DNA from: Eudromia elegans
Lineage: Eukaryota > Chordata > Aves > Tinamiformes > Tinamidae
Reading direction: 5' to 3'
Length of the DNA stretch: 64,000 bases
Assembly (NCBI GenBank): GCA_003342815.1
Contig: PTEX01000300.1
Location: 84,680 to 148,679 of the forward strand
Shown here: positions 22,601 through 34,969 of the stretch, piece after piece
Position numbering within the stretch: the stretch's first letter is position 1
Layout of the letters: every line of letters begins with the position of its first letter
The notes under the pieces: generated by a model
Told to the model about the DNA's origin: nothing
Database searches by the model: none
What the model saw: only the letters and a program-made list of their open reading frames with translations
Position numbers and translations under genes: made by a program

Positions 22601-25600
22601 CACGGAATGTGTTATTCAGACTCCAAATTCACAGCACACAAGTATAACTGTTGCAAGCACATTTTTCCCCTTTGCTATAAGCAATATTCTTGTTTGTTTG
22701 CCTTTAGATGACAATCTAAGGCTGTCGAGGGGACTATATTTAAGTGCTCAAGAACTAGCTCTTTTCTTATAGGCCAAATGCTGTATTTAAGAAATAATGC
22801 TTGTAAACCTAAACCATGGGATTATTACCATAACTGGGGAGAGAATTTGGTCCTACATAAGGACTGGTTTGGTAAACACCATTAGGAGAGCTGTTTCAAA
22901 ACCAGGTGAGTGACTGAAAGGCAACTTACATGAATATTTTACTATGGGGTAATGAAATACTGTGTACCTTGCCTATACCAAAGGCAAGCTATTTATCCAG
23001 CAGTGAAAAAGCTTGGTCAGAGTTTTGCCTATAGGTTACTACACTGCAAAGGATTTTAGAAATACTGTCCGTTCAATGAACTACTTGTGCATTTTAACCA
23101 CCCACTGCTTAACACATTTTGGAGTAGGATCTGATGCCACATACCTCACAGAAGTGCCCTAATCACTTGTTCATAAGGTCTTGCTCTTTTCCACACCTTC
23201 TCTCTATCTTGCTTTATCTGCCTTTTTTTTTTTTTTCTTTCAGAGTGGTAGAGTTTCATCATGAGTTGGAAATAATTTCTGCCACCTCCTATTCCTTTCC
23301 CTTGAATAGCTGCTGCCCTGATATAAGGTTTTTCTCCTGTAAAAAAAGACATCTCTTCTCCACACTTTCCTCTCCTGTATTGACAGGCAGTGAACCTAGG
23401 CTCACTACATCATACTTGGAGAGGAGATTGCTCCTAGATGTTAAAGCCAATCTACCGTAGACCCTGTGGTGATATTCTGCGTTAAGAGCCAATAACCCTC
23501 ATAAGGATGGAATTTAAGACAACCAAATGCTTAGGACTTCCTGTTGCCTAAAGCTAGCCAATGAAGTTGAATTTCTTCATGAGGCAGTCAACTGTCGCCT
23601 ATAACTAACTTTACTAGCCCCTTATTGAAAGACAAGTTGTCTTGAGAACGGAAATGGAGGTATCACTCTGTTGAAGATCATCACATCTAAACTCCTGGCG
23701 GAACCAGCCCTCAGGACTAATGTAAAATGAGCATATTCAGAGCACACACTGCTCTATTCTCCTCAAGTGTAAATAGGGAATTGAATGCTGATTGGGAGAA
23801 TCCCCAAGAAGTTATAAAAACTTTTTGCAAGAACTCAATGCAGTTTTCCTGGTAACATGCTACTAATTAGGAATAAACATAAAGAGTAGGCCCAGGGCCT
23901 TTCTTGTGACCTGTGTCTCTCCCAGCCCTTCTCATGGGCTTTCTCTTCCTCACAGAAACTTGCTGTGAAGCTACATGCTGCTGCAGAATTCTGCTTATGA
24001 CTGTTTTAGAGATATTATTCATCTGATAATATCAGCATAATGTGCTAGATCTGGGCACCAAGTCAAAGAGATGAAGTTATTAAATATATGCAGGAGTGCA
24101 AGCCTTTGGCAGGAAAAGGCAGGATAGAAACAATAAAAAATTTTAGGTGAGGTTTTAGCAAATATAAGATAGACAGAAGAGTCATTACTATGTTCCAAAA
24201 TGGAATTCAGTTCTGAAGTTAGATAAAGGAAGGTTTTCTGGTCATTTGATGTTAATGGAAATAATGATGTGGGAAAATAGCAAAGATTTTACATTGGAAA
24301 TGCCAAGACTTTCTATGTTCATTTCAGTGCTGGCATAGACGTTAATAAACATGAGATTTACTAAAGTTCGGTTTTCTGAAATCGCAATAACCATTCCACT
24401 TTCTGAAGTGATTTCCCTTTAATGAAGGCTCAGGTGCCCTAAGCGTTACAGGAGCATGTTGACTTAGCCACGCTACTGAACGTGAACCAGGAAGTCTCCG
24501 ACTGTCAGCAGGCTTGCCTCCACTTTCACAAATACTTAAAAAACAGTCATCACTTCCCCTGCCTTCGAATGGGAAAAGAAAAAATTTTCTGTGAGATCAC
24601 ATGGGAATTTTCAGAAATCTGTCCCAAAGTATCAGCAGACTTAATCTGTGTCTTTCACTTAAAAGAACCATCAGTTAAGCCCATATTTTTGGTTCCAAAT
24701 GAAGGGAAAGGAAAAGCTTTTTAGGAGTTCAGATGACATGGGGAGGCAGTGGGGAGTGTTTGCTGGGGTGTGCCTGCAGAAATGACAACTTTACTGGAGC
24801 AGCAAGAAACTGCTCTACGGGAGCCAGCAGAGGCCGGAAAGTCGAGGGAGAAAGGGGCAGAATATGAGCACTTTGAGAAAGGCTCTGGCTGAGCACACAG
24901 GGAGAAAATAGTATCATGTTATCTCCTGGCTTATCTCCTGTGTTGAGGGGGGAAAAAAAGACATTCCAAATTTCTTTTAAACATGATTGCGTCGAAGATA
25001 TCTGAATTCCATCACCAGTTTTTCTGCCCATCTGAGAATGCCTACAAGCTCTCTAGTTGCAGATAGACCCTTGGGTGAAAGGAACTGTAGAAGTGTAGAA
25101 GTAACAAAGTCCTGGGAAATTATAATTTAAATCTATATAGGGCATTTTCTTGCAGATCTCTGCTGGAAATAAGCTACTTAAAATGACTGGTGACCAAGTT
25201 TGTTAACATCAAGTGGCTTTTTACTTTGTGCTTTTTTTGTTTTGTTTTGTGGCTATATGCAAAAGTTTTAGTGCTGCCTTAGATAATAGTTATGAGAATT
25301 GCAAAACTCACCATGACCTTTAACATCTGCTCATGAGTGAAGGAGCAGGTGGTCTTTGGAAGGCCACAGTGCTACCCCCGGCTGAGGCCCATGGTGTACT
25401 ACTCAGTCCCGCTGAGATCTGAGGATCTTGCTCCCTTAGCTCCTCATCCTTCCACCCACACCCATCCCTTTCCTTTCAGCCATTTTTTGGTTGCAATCAT
25501 ACCATTTCCTATTTGTGTCTTAGCAGGTTAGTTTTCAGCAAGATTCGACTGACTTACAGAAACAGCCAGTGAACAACAAAGACAAGAATATGTGTCTGGT

Positions 25601-26690
25601 AATGTGCATGTCCTCACTCTTTCTTCCCTATTCTTGGTGACTGGTGACTTCTTCTTACATTCTCCCTTCCATGCAGATATATTTGGAGGAGTAATTTTCA
25701 TCAAACAACTGTTCAAGCCATATGGTAGATAAAGAGAAATGTCTAGTTTGGGTTTTCCTTCCACTGTTGCTACATTTGCATTTCTATAAATAAATATGAA
25801 GTTTGAAATGTTATTGTTCAAGAATGAGCCGTTTTTCACACTTTGTTTGTTTTGAGCTGGACAGATGATTAACAGCAGTCTCATAAGATGTGAGCAGGTA
25901 CAGCCACAGAAAACCTGCACGAGATGTGCTCAGGAGGCATGGCACCGTCAGCAATAGCGTCCCAGTGAGGACAGTACAGCTGCTGACTGGGGAATACATT
26001 TTTGTGACATTGAATTTTGTTTGCTAAGAGTTTGTCAGCTAGATTTCCACTCTTTGAGCACACACACTATCTAAGGAGACAGTTAGGTCCTGTCTACACT
26101 ATGCAAGCAACTAAATTTAACATCAGTTGGTTTTATTATTATTAGTATTATTTTCTTTCAGGTAAGATGTAGAACACTAGCTAACCCTACTTTTCCAGAA
26201 GGAGCAGTATTCTAACGGTCTTTTAAAACTTCCTCTACTTCTATCCGCTATAGCAAGTATAATTAAACTAATTTTTTAACAGCAGGCATTTACAAACAGA
26301 TTTTGATTACCAGCAATTGTTTATTTTACCTATGTAACTGTTGTTAAAACACAGATGGAGACAATTCACAGTTAGACATTCAGCAGTCATAAGGTGGCAC
26401 AGATTTGTGGAATTAAATAGAATTGCACTGATCACAGCAAAGGATCTGTCTCTTATTTATTTTTTCAGCAATGGAAATATCTCTTGAGAGAGATTTCATC
26501 AAAGATCCACTTAACGGGTTTAGTCTTCTGCAACTGCAAGTAGTAACAAATGACATAATGCAATTCTTTCTAGAAACTATTCAAAATTCATTTCAAAATC
26601 TATTAATATTTTTGTATCTGGTACACTTTTTGGGTGTTTGGGCTATTTAAGACCCAGAGAGAGCTTGTGGTTAGAAGCTCCGTTCTAACT
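19601..26690. other. Seven kb of unique DNA, no gene seen
   Basis: Holds a perfect hairpin at 20859-20884 (10-bp arms, 6-base loop), AAAC/AAGC-rich patches at 21565-21600 and 21910-21950, and a strong-looking 3' splice-site sequence ending at 23243 (T-rich tract, then CTTTCAG) with no supported exon behind it. No coding region has a recognisable domain. Confidence 0.5.
20859..20884. repeat. Perfect 10-bp inverted repeat
   Basis: TTGCCCCATG and its exact reverse complement flank a 6-base loop (ACAAAG). Confidence 0.8.
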
Positions 26691-27395
26691 TCCATCTTGA
26701 ATTTGTTACCGGACACTATTTACTATAGGCTTTTGTGGCAGCACAGAGAGTTTTAAGGTGTCTAATTCCTCTTCTCCTCTGATAAAGAGATGTTGTCATC
26801 CCTTTCATTCTCCATTACTGAACTAAGCCAGGCAAGCCTTTTTGGTTAACCTCAGAGGACCTCAGGAGGCATCCTATTCCTCTGATTATCCTGAAACTCT
26901 TCTCTTTGCAGCCAGTTCTCAATCACATTCACTTCCCTTGATCAAATCTGACCCAAACTGTGCAGAACATACCAGTTTACCGTCTATGTGCTGACACAAG
27001 TGTTTTTCTGATGGAAGACATGTACTGTAGGCTTTTAGGCTTTGCATTTGCTTTGTTTGTTTGTTTGTTTGTTTGTGACTGGACCACTAACAGCTCTTAG
27101 GTAGCCTTACATTTAGTGAATATCCTCAGGTTCTCCATCTCCTTCATCATTTTCAGAAGTTAATCTCTCAATTTACAGTGGACATTTCTGCTACTTGTTC
27201 TCAGATTCATGGTCTTGCACTTAGTTCCTTTTATATATGCCCTGTTTTATTAGTTTTCTCAAAGTCAGCCATTTACTTCTGCTCGATGTCTCCAACCTCT
27301 CCTGTCTTCAGGATATCCCTAATGCTGTATGTTGCTAGCAAATGTCATAATTCCATTTTCAGTGTTAAGAAAAAATATTAATCACGGTTAGCCTC
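26690..27395 (-). mobile_element. Possible ancient CR1/L3-like LINE remnant, minus strand
   Basis: Pieces resemble the antisense of old amniote CR1-type elements: TGATTATCCTGAAACTCTTC with CTTTGCAGCC and AACTGTGCAGAAC near 26880-26965, and GTCTTGCACTTAG, CAGCCATTTACTTCTGCTC and TTGCTAGCAAATGTCAT near 27210-27350, in the expected order. Very diverged, with a TTTG microsatellite inside (27052-27076). I am not sure of it. Confidence 0.35.
27052..27076. repeat. (TTTG)n microsatellite
   Basis: About six TTTG units. Confidence 0.9.
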
Positions 27396-30300
27396 AATTT
27401 TGTACAGTTAGAATAGTCATTTGAAGAGGTATTTAGATGGCTAAGACGAATTCGTTGCAGAGCTTTCAAAAACAGTTAAGGTGTTGCTGGTTTGAAAAAT
27501 GCAGCAACGTTCTGGTATGTGTTTGTTGAGCACTTTCTGGTTTGTCTGAAGATGACAAATATTTGTTATGAATGGTTATAGACAAGATAAAAAAATGCAG
27601 TTGGATATATCAAATCTTCCTAGATTCGTGTCCACATCTCTAGATACCAAAATATCTCACAAAATCTTAGAGAAGTTCTTTAAGAAGAACTAAATATGCC
27701 TTTTAGCCAGTGTTAGACGGGGCAACACCTGGGTCAGGTATTGTAGAAGCAGACTGGGCAACACAATCAAGTGAGAAAATGTGTTTGTTTAAATTCCTGT
27801 GGAACAGTTTTGTAGAGGAGAAAGGAATTTGGCACTGGCAAGCAGAGCTGCTCCCAAAATCACAGGATACTAGAAAAATACAGTAGATACTCTGCTAAGG
27901 AAATGTGATTCCTATTATTAAAGAGATGTTTTTGGCTTGAGTGTGGTGGGTAAGACATGCTTTACTGAACTTTAAATGTAGCACGTAGGTGGAAGAAGTA
28001 AAAACAGTTTAGAAAAGCAGAATGTGCTATAGTTCATTTCTTGTAGGAAGAAGTTCTTACCACAGATGAAAAGGTTACTCTAAGCTGTTATTTTCTATTC
28101 CATTTAATTTCTTGAATTTACCCTACAGACCATACGGATGGCAAAAGAGGCCGCTCAAAAAGAATATTATTGAAATTCAAAAGTTAGGAGGTGCTACCAC
28201 TGTGCTTTGTTACTGCAGCCAGTTCCCTTATGCACAGCCATTAGTACATAGTTATTAATCGCATGAACACTCTGCTTTTTCCAAAGAGTTTTTTCATCGT
28301 TGCTTGAGCAGAATAGCCAGTGCTCACAGAAGAGGCAGACAGCCCATGGTTTGTTTTTGCCTGGCTATTCTGTGTGTGTGGCTGCATGCTTTGTAACCCT
28401 CCTCTAAAGACAGAATTACTCATTTCCATCTGGGCTTCCCTCACTGCTCCATGAGACTGTTTTTTCAGCATGGGCTTGTGGAGTTGGAGGGTTTATTTTT
28501 TTAAAGTGCAGAAAAAAAATTAAACCAAAAGTATCTATTGATTTTTGATGTCCAGTTGGATCTTCTGAGGAACTGATTTTTGACAGTACTTTATAATATA
28601 CAAAATGTTTTATGTTGAAAGTCCAGTTCCTGATAATTTATCCCCATTTTTTTTTCCCCCAAATCTGATCCCCAGTACTTGTTTTGGACAGCCTGGGATT
28701 TTTAGCTGTCATTAGTGTTAAAAGATTCCCCTCTAGAATAGTTCTGCATCCCGAAATGATCACAGAGCCACAGAAAAGTCGGGTTCAGGTTTTACTTCCT
28801 TGCCATGCAGTACACAAGCTTTTATTAGTGCCAGCTTTGCAGAAGGGTGGTGAGAAAAGTTTTACTGCCTTTCTCTTCAGAGGTCTCTGTTTTGTCCTGG
28901 TGCACACACAGCAGGGCATTTTTGAAATCTTGAGTAAAATATCTCTGAACAGCGAAAATGCCCCTTCTGATTTAATTCTGATTTACACCTTCAGGATCAG
29001 CATCGGGAGAATCTGCAATGCATGTATTAAATTTGTCTTCAAGTTAATGTAATAATAACTGCAACAGATTAATTGCTTCATTTGTATTGTCCCCGTTTTC
29101 CCTCTCTCCGCTCCTCCTGATGAAAGAATGTTCATTGCTCATGTATAAAAGAGAAATTTTTCTTCATTATATATGCTTATGGAACTCTTTCAGGTTCTGT
29201 GTTTGAGGTATGTCACATTTGGAAACTTTTCAGAGTTTTCCATACTTCTGGCCATTGTGCAATATACATTTCTTTTTTTACTACTAAGCCACCCTATATA
29301 AGTTAAGTGTCTTACATTTTGCAGCATTTTAAAGGAGATAATTTTGTCATTAATCCAGAATTTTTGCAGCAGGCTATTTTTCATACCACATCGCAATTCT
29401 CCTCCTACTCATTTTTTAAGGCAATCAAAAATCCCAGATGTTTTCCTGCAACATCTGGTTCCCTGGCACAGGCTTCTGAAGCAGCGCTTGCAGCCTTAAA
29501 GTTATGTCTTGGTTTTGTTATTTAGTTTATTGGTGGGTTGTTGGAGTCACTGGTGGCACAGACACTAGTTTGCAAGACAGCTCTTTCAGTCTGAAGGCCT
29601 GACATGGCCTTGCAGATCTGTTGTGATTATGCTCAGAATTTTCTGGTACTCGGGAATGTGACGAGCTCAGCCACCTCAGCTTCCTGTCTTGCAGAAATAC
29701 GTGCAGCAGTATTAGTGCATACAGACCCAAAAGTGTTCCCGACTCAGCCTCAAAAATGAGGAAACTGGCCTCAAGTCTAAGTAATTAGCAGTTTTCCTGC
29801 AGAACATACTGTTTGGCTTTCAAAATCCCAGCATCAAACTCTGTCCTGGGGGAAGGAGACAAAACATGTAGGGAGGCAGCTGGAGAGGGCTATATTGCCA
29901 CAGTTTTCAGGGTTTTGTTTTGGTTTGATAAATGCCTCATTTTGTAGTTTTTACTTATATCAAATCTTACTTCACTCGCATTTCTGGTCTGCGCTTTGAC
30001 CACCAAGCTAAATGCCAGAATAAGTTCCAGGTTATTTCTTATGGGGTGCACGCAATACAACAGACCTCAGAAGGTGCCCATTTTCTTTACATTCATTGAT
30101 GGATTAACTTTCACACAGGATTTAAGGGTCCTATCCTGGGCATGGGTGTTAACAGCTAGTTTCTAGTATTCCAGATGAATGTCTTAACTTCGGGGTTTGG
30201 ACTATTTCAGGAGAGGAAAAGGTCTCTTTCATTCTTTTGCATTCTTCCCCTTTCCTCTTTGCCATCTCCTCCTCTTCCTCTCCTCCTCTCCCCTCCCAAA

Positions 30301-31962
30301 AAACTAGAAAAGTTATGTGTTTACTCCAGTAGAGAGAGAAACAAACGTTGCAATGATTTTTTTGGGATGCAAAAACCCCTTCCTCTCTACTTGAATGGTA
30401 AAGCTGCTGTCATCTAGTGCATATGCCACTGCTAGCAATATGTCCCAGCCAGGGGCACAAATTGCTTACTTTTCATCAAAGCAGCAAAGGGAAATGGCTC
30501 TGTGGAGCATACTCTGCAGTCTCCTGCTGAAACCTCGGAGTCTGGCTCTGGATTTCCTGTTTTGAGCCATTTTGCTGCCCCAGCAAAGCTGGCATGAGGC
30601 AACCACACCTCTCTTCTGGCCTCCAGCACACTCTTCCCATATGGGCAGGATGTGGCTCTCTATGTCCTGTCTCCTCCTAGTTATTTGTTTGTGGAATTAA
30701 ATATTTCATACTGACACAGTGTACTTGAACGCTTTTATATAAGCTTGGAGGCATCCAAAAATACCATCCTTAATTTGAAATGTGTTTGCCCTCCTTGTGT
30801 CACTTGTGTTGTTGGTGCTGTCCATGCAACATCAGAGAACTGTTTTTCAACTAATTTCTGTTTGCACTCATGCCTGGTACTGGGTTGCACTTTTCCATAT
30901 TATCAGCTGAAGAACTTTTGCTTAAACAGTGGTGGTACCTACTCAGGCAGGGATCTCTTTTACCCAACTTGTATGTTGGAGCTGCTTCCAATAGCACAGT
31001 TCACTGAATCACTTATAAATTAGGTTCTGAAAATATCTTGGTTTAATAAAAGGGCTGTAAACTGCAACAGGTCAGCTCAGGATCTTCTCCAAGAGCTACC
31101 CAGTTACCCCTGAGAGAGCAGCACTCTTCCAAGAAAGGATGGGGCAGATGACAGAACATCATGCATGCTTTAGCCATCTGACTTTAATCTCTTACCATAT
31201 GTGAGTAAGAAGCTTTAGATGTTTTACAGGGTCACTTAGTTTTATGGCAAAAAAACACATGACAATTATTTAATGAGCTAAATAATAGGAAATAAACTAA
31301 TGAACTAAATGCATGTGAAAGAATTAACATGAGAAAATAATACCAAGAAACCAGCAAAAAAAAGAAAGAGGGGAAAGATGAAGACTTCAAATGTAAAGCA
31401 GATGAGGTTGTAGTCAGGAGATTATCTGCAAGTAGATGTGAACTCGTTCTGTGTTCCGGGTCCTCTGGCTGGGTGGGGGCCACTATTGAAGACGGTCATT
31501 TTTTTTAACCAGCCAAACCTCAGTGCATGTTGTTACGCCAGGACCTTCTGTACCTGTGCCTTCCGGATGCAGTAGTCTCTTTGCTTGGAGGTGCTTTTGA
31601 AGAAAAGTAGGCCAAGGATTTAGGGTTTCTCCATATGTCCTGAACATCACCTCGAAAACCTATCATGTGTCTTCTTTGTAAACTACTGCTTAGAGATAGA
31701 CCCATTTTCCAGGTTTTTTTTTTTTTTTTTTCCTTGGAATGAAGCTTGAATGTGCATGATGTACATCTGCCCCATTCTTTATTGAAGGAGTATTGTCTTC
31801 CCAGAGGTAACATGGAGCAGATCTGGAGCAGCAGAAGTCAAACTCAAAAAGTAGAAGTGAGCCAAATAACTCATCATGAGTGAAGGTTAATGTCCTATTC
31901 CTCATTTCATTTCCTTTCATTTCAAGGGCAAGTCTCCATTGTCCCATTGCCTTGTTGTTTTT

Positions 31963-31964
<2 letters not shown>
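27396..31964. other. Unique DNA, no gene seen
   Basis: The 122-codon open frame at 28684-29052 starts at a TTG, has no recognisable domain and no supporting splice context. T-runs at about 28648 and 31715-31731. Confidence 0.5.

Positions 31965-32052
<88 letters not shown>
31965..32052. repeat. 88-base poly(T) tract with a single A
   Basis: Pure T except an A at 32007. It could be the poly(A) tail of a minus-strand retrocopy to its right, an expanded T-run, or an assembly artefact. Right of it, a minus-strand AATAAA lies near 32133-32139, about 80 bases from the tract, which is too far for a normal polyadenylation signal. No gene-like sequence is recognisable there. Confidence 0.9.
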
Positions 32053-33336
32053 CACTGAGTGAACACAGAGGAACACAGATTGAGAACCTGGTTAGACTAT
32101 TCAAAAAGCAGACTCAGACATCCAGGTAATAATTTTATTTGCTAACAACAGTTTCTGAGTCCCGTCAAAGAGGTGTGTATATGAAGGAGTGGGATGGCTA
32201 GGAAGGCCAAGGAGAAGAGGAGTCCATGCCGACAATGAAACACAAAGATACAGAGCTGAGAAAAGTCTTTGGGCAGTGGTTTATTTCACAAATGTTAGAG
32301 CTTTGGTAGATCTTGACAGTGTTCCTGCTATGTAATATCTATGCCACTGTGAGATATGTGAAATGGAATGACTTCTTTATTTCAATACATGAGGAACTTA
32401 GCACTAATATGTTCTGGGAATGAGTCAGGGTACTGGAGGGACAAATTCCATATATGCACCACATATGTATAGAAATTTTCACTTCCCGATCAAAGTTAGT
32501 GGTGGTGGGATGCCCCTTCCATCTCCCACTCTCAGTAATGTATCAGTTGTTAGAATGGCTTGTTTTCAACATATTTAATTACTATGTTGCTAAATTCGAT
32601 ACTATGGCAACATGCCTAACCTCGGATTCCCTCTGCTGCTAGGCCTGGTGCAGCTGAACTAATAGAAAGGCTAATGGGAAAATTCTAATAACCATTTTTA
32701 AAGCTTAAATATCAGTCATTTAATCTGCCACTCCACAGTCTGCCAGTTATTATTGGGATGTTCATGCGGTAGTTTAATGCAGAAAAAAAATGCAACCACT
32801 GAACTACTTTACAAGAGGTCTGTAATGCTGAAAATCTTTGAAATGCCTGGAGTATGGCATTCAACAAATGATAACTGTTGAAAAAAAAAAGCAGCTTAAT
32901 GTGCATATGCACTGCCACGATGCATAGGAAAAATCCTATGGAGCAGTCCAGCACACACAGTCTGTCAAACCAAGAAGAAATAAAGGTCTGTTGTTAATTC
33001 AGACAAATGGTCAGCAGCTGCAAAATAGTTTCCACAAGAAACAGAGTAAAACGCTCGTAGTTATGGGTAGATTCTTTTACAATTTTCTGTTGCCATTTCC
33101 AGGGCCAAATACTACATATATTCCCATACAACTTTTACTCACATTCTCTACTACACCAGTGCCGTAAGCCATAACAACAAATGTCCATTTTTTTAAAGTG
33201 ATTTTTATACTGCTTTGCAATGCTATAATCAAATTCATTGTCCCAGTGATATCATTACAGAAACTAAAAAGACCTCAGCAGAGCAGCAGCAGGTTTCCTT
33301 ACAAGAATGGCATAGCACTGGCACGGACGTGCACGG
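32053..33336. other. Unique DNA, no gene seen
   Basis: Nothing recognisable on either strand. Confidence 0.5.
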
Positions 33337-33391
33337 ACACGCTTGCCAGCTTACTGCACTTCTCAACAGTGCAGTAAGCTGGGGGGTGTGT
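33337..33391 (+). ncRNA. Pre-microRNA-like hairpin, unproven
   Basis: CCAGCTTACTGCAC (33346-33359) is followed by a 9-base loop (33360-33368) and the exact reverse complement GTGCAGTAAGCTGG (33369-33382). Beyond one G-G mismatch the stem continues for eight more pairs in plus-strand RNA (33337-33344 with 33384-33391), three of them G-U. That is about 23 bp in total. Stem length and loop size fit a Dicer substrate, but the single-strand-flanked basal stem of a typical primary microRNA is weak. It lies in a CpG-enriched, non-repetitive patch. I do not recognise a known microRNA seed. Confidence 0.25.
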
Positions 33392-34800
33392 GGTCACTGC
33401 ATCAGGGCGTGCCTGGGATTTCTTTTTAACAGCGCTTGCCCTCGCTGCGTCACATTTTTATGTGCATTACACCAACATATTATACTTTGCTCCATCTGAG
33501 AACCTTCACAGGTTTAACAGCTGTGATTCAAAACATATAAACAGAGGAAAACATAGCGCTATGCAAAACCTTTTCTACTGCGGGGGTGAACTCACGACTG
33601 ATGATACGTGTTTCTGCATCTGAAGGATGGCTACCTGGGACCACGCCAGCTCTGCAACATCTTTACTCTCTCCTGCGGATTTACAGAAGTTGGCAGCAGG
33701 TTTTGCCAGGTTGGGTTCTCCTTTCTTAACCTCTTAGTGTCAGCGTCTGGCTCTGTGTCAGCCAGCTTTACATTTCCAGGTGTGGGATTTGCAGGAATTC
33801 TGGAGTCAAATCTGGACCTACACTACAAGTAGCATGCTGAATTCGTTAGATATGCTGAACCAAATCCATTCGGAGGGTAATTTCTCTTAAGTCATAATTT
33901 TAGCCTATAAACCAAGAGAAACTTGAAAGTCTAATGAATTATTATACATTAATATATTCATGCTACTCTTTGTAGTTAAATGAAGGCCACATCATCTGCC
34001 ACATTTCTAATGTTAAGAAAAGAAATCAACAATGAAATAATTCTTATTTGTCCACTTGAGACAACCCCACTCAATACAAGCTGAATGTGGATGTGGATGT
34101 AGAATAGATACATATTTCCTCCAAGTTTAGAGAGTGTGGGTTCCTTCCCTTTCTGATTAAAGTGCCTGGCAGATTTAAGAGTGCCTACATAAACTACAGG
34201 ATGCAATTGCTTCCCTCTCATCTGTGTCAAAACCTGACAGGGAAGTTCCCTGAGTTGAATGCATTGATTCAGCCCCAGAGACATGTGGTCTGTGAGAACT
34301 GCAAGTAGAGATATAGTCAAAAGGATTTAAAAATAGCTCAGCATTTAATAGAGACAGAAGAGAGAAAGCTGCAAACATAAAACATTTCCAGAACTGCGTC
34401 TCTGGTGCCTCAACACTGTTTTTATGAGTTATTTTTATCTATTTAAAAGAAGATCCCCATCTCTATACCAATGAAACGGTGCTGTATAAGCTATGTTAAG
34501 TGCCACAGATCTAGTAATGCATTCATGAAGGGCTTACTTACTGTTGTATTTTCACAGGTACCTGATGTAAACATTCAAGGCTGATTCCTCAACAGCCGTA
34601 TGAGCTGGGAGTGAGGACGTGGAGCCCTCTGTACTGACCAGGATTTGTGATGACAGAGGTTCAGCTGAGAGGATCTTGGCCTGGCACCGCAGAAGGAACG
34701 TGGCCCGTCCTTCAGAGCGAGGTTGTTGCTTACGAGCTCTTTGATGTTTAAATGCCTTAAAATGTCTGAAGGAATTGACTTGTTTCTGTGTCTTTTCCAG
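33392..34800. other. Unique DNA, no gene seen
   Basis: Slightly CpG-enriched at 33400-33840. A TTTTCACAG acceptor-like site lies near 34557. Confidence 0.4.
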
Positions 34801-34969
34801 GAAAGGGCCAGCTTCCTCCCCTGAAAGGTTGTAATTAAACTGTGTTGAGCTGCAGTTCAGTCACGCAGAATAAAAATTCTACTGTTAGAGCCTCATGTCA
34901 AGAAGTCCGCAAGCTCCACCGGACCTTTCCACACATTTCAGTCTCGTTTGCTACAAATGCTTCTGAAGG
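34801..34969 (+). other. Candidate non-coding exon (weak)
   Basis: A good 3' splice-site sequence (TGTTTCTGTGTCTTTTCCAG) ends at 34800 and a good donor (GTGAGC) starts at 34970, bounding 169 bases. All three plus frames contain early stops, so if it is an exon it is UTR or long non-coding RNA. Chance pairs of this quality are common in 64 kb. Confidence 0.15.

Noticed and set aside
23221-23460. Strong 3' splice-site-like sequence with an open frame downstream
   Set aside because: No matching donor with coding sense, no domain; T-runs followed by CAG are common in AT-rich DNA.
28684-29052. 122-codon plus-strand open frame
   Set aside because: Starts at TTG, no domain, no splice or promoter context; length expected by chance in 64 kb.
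32053-32240. Possible processed pseudogene beside the poly(T) tract
   Set aside because: No recognisable gene sequence, and the only minus-strand AATAAA is about 80 bases from the tract.
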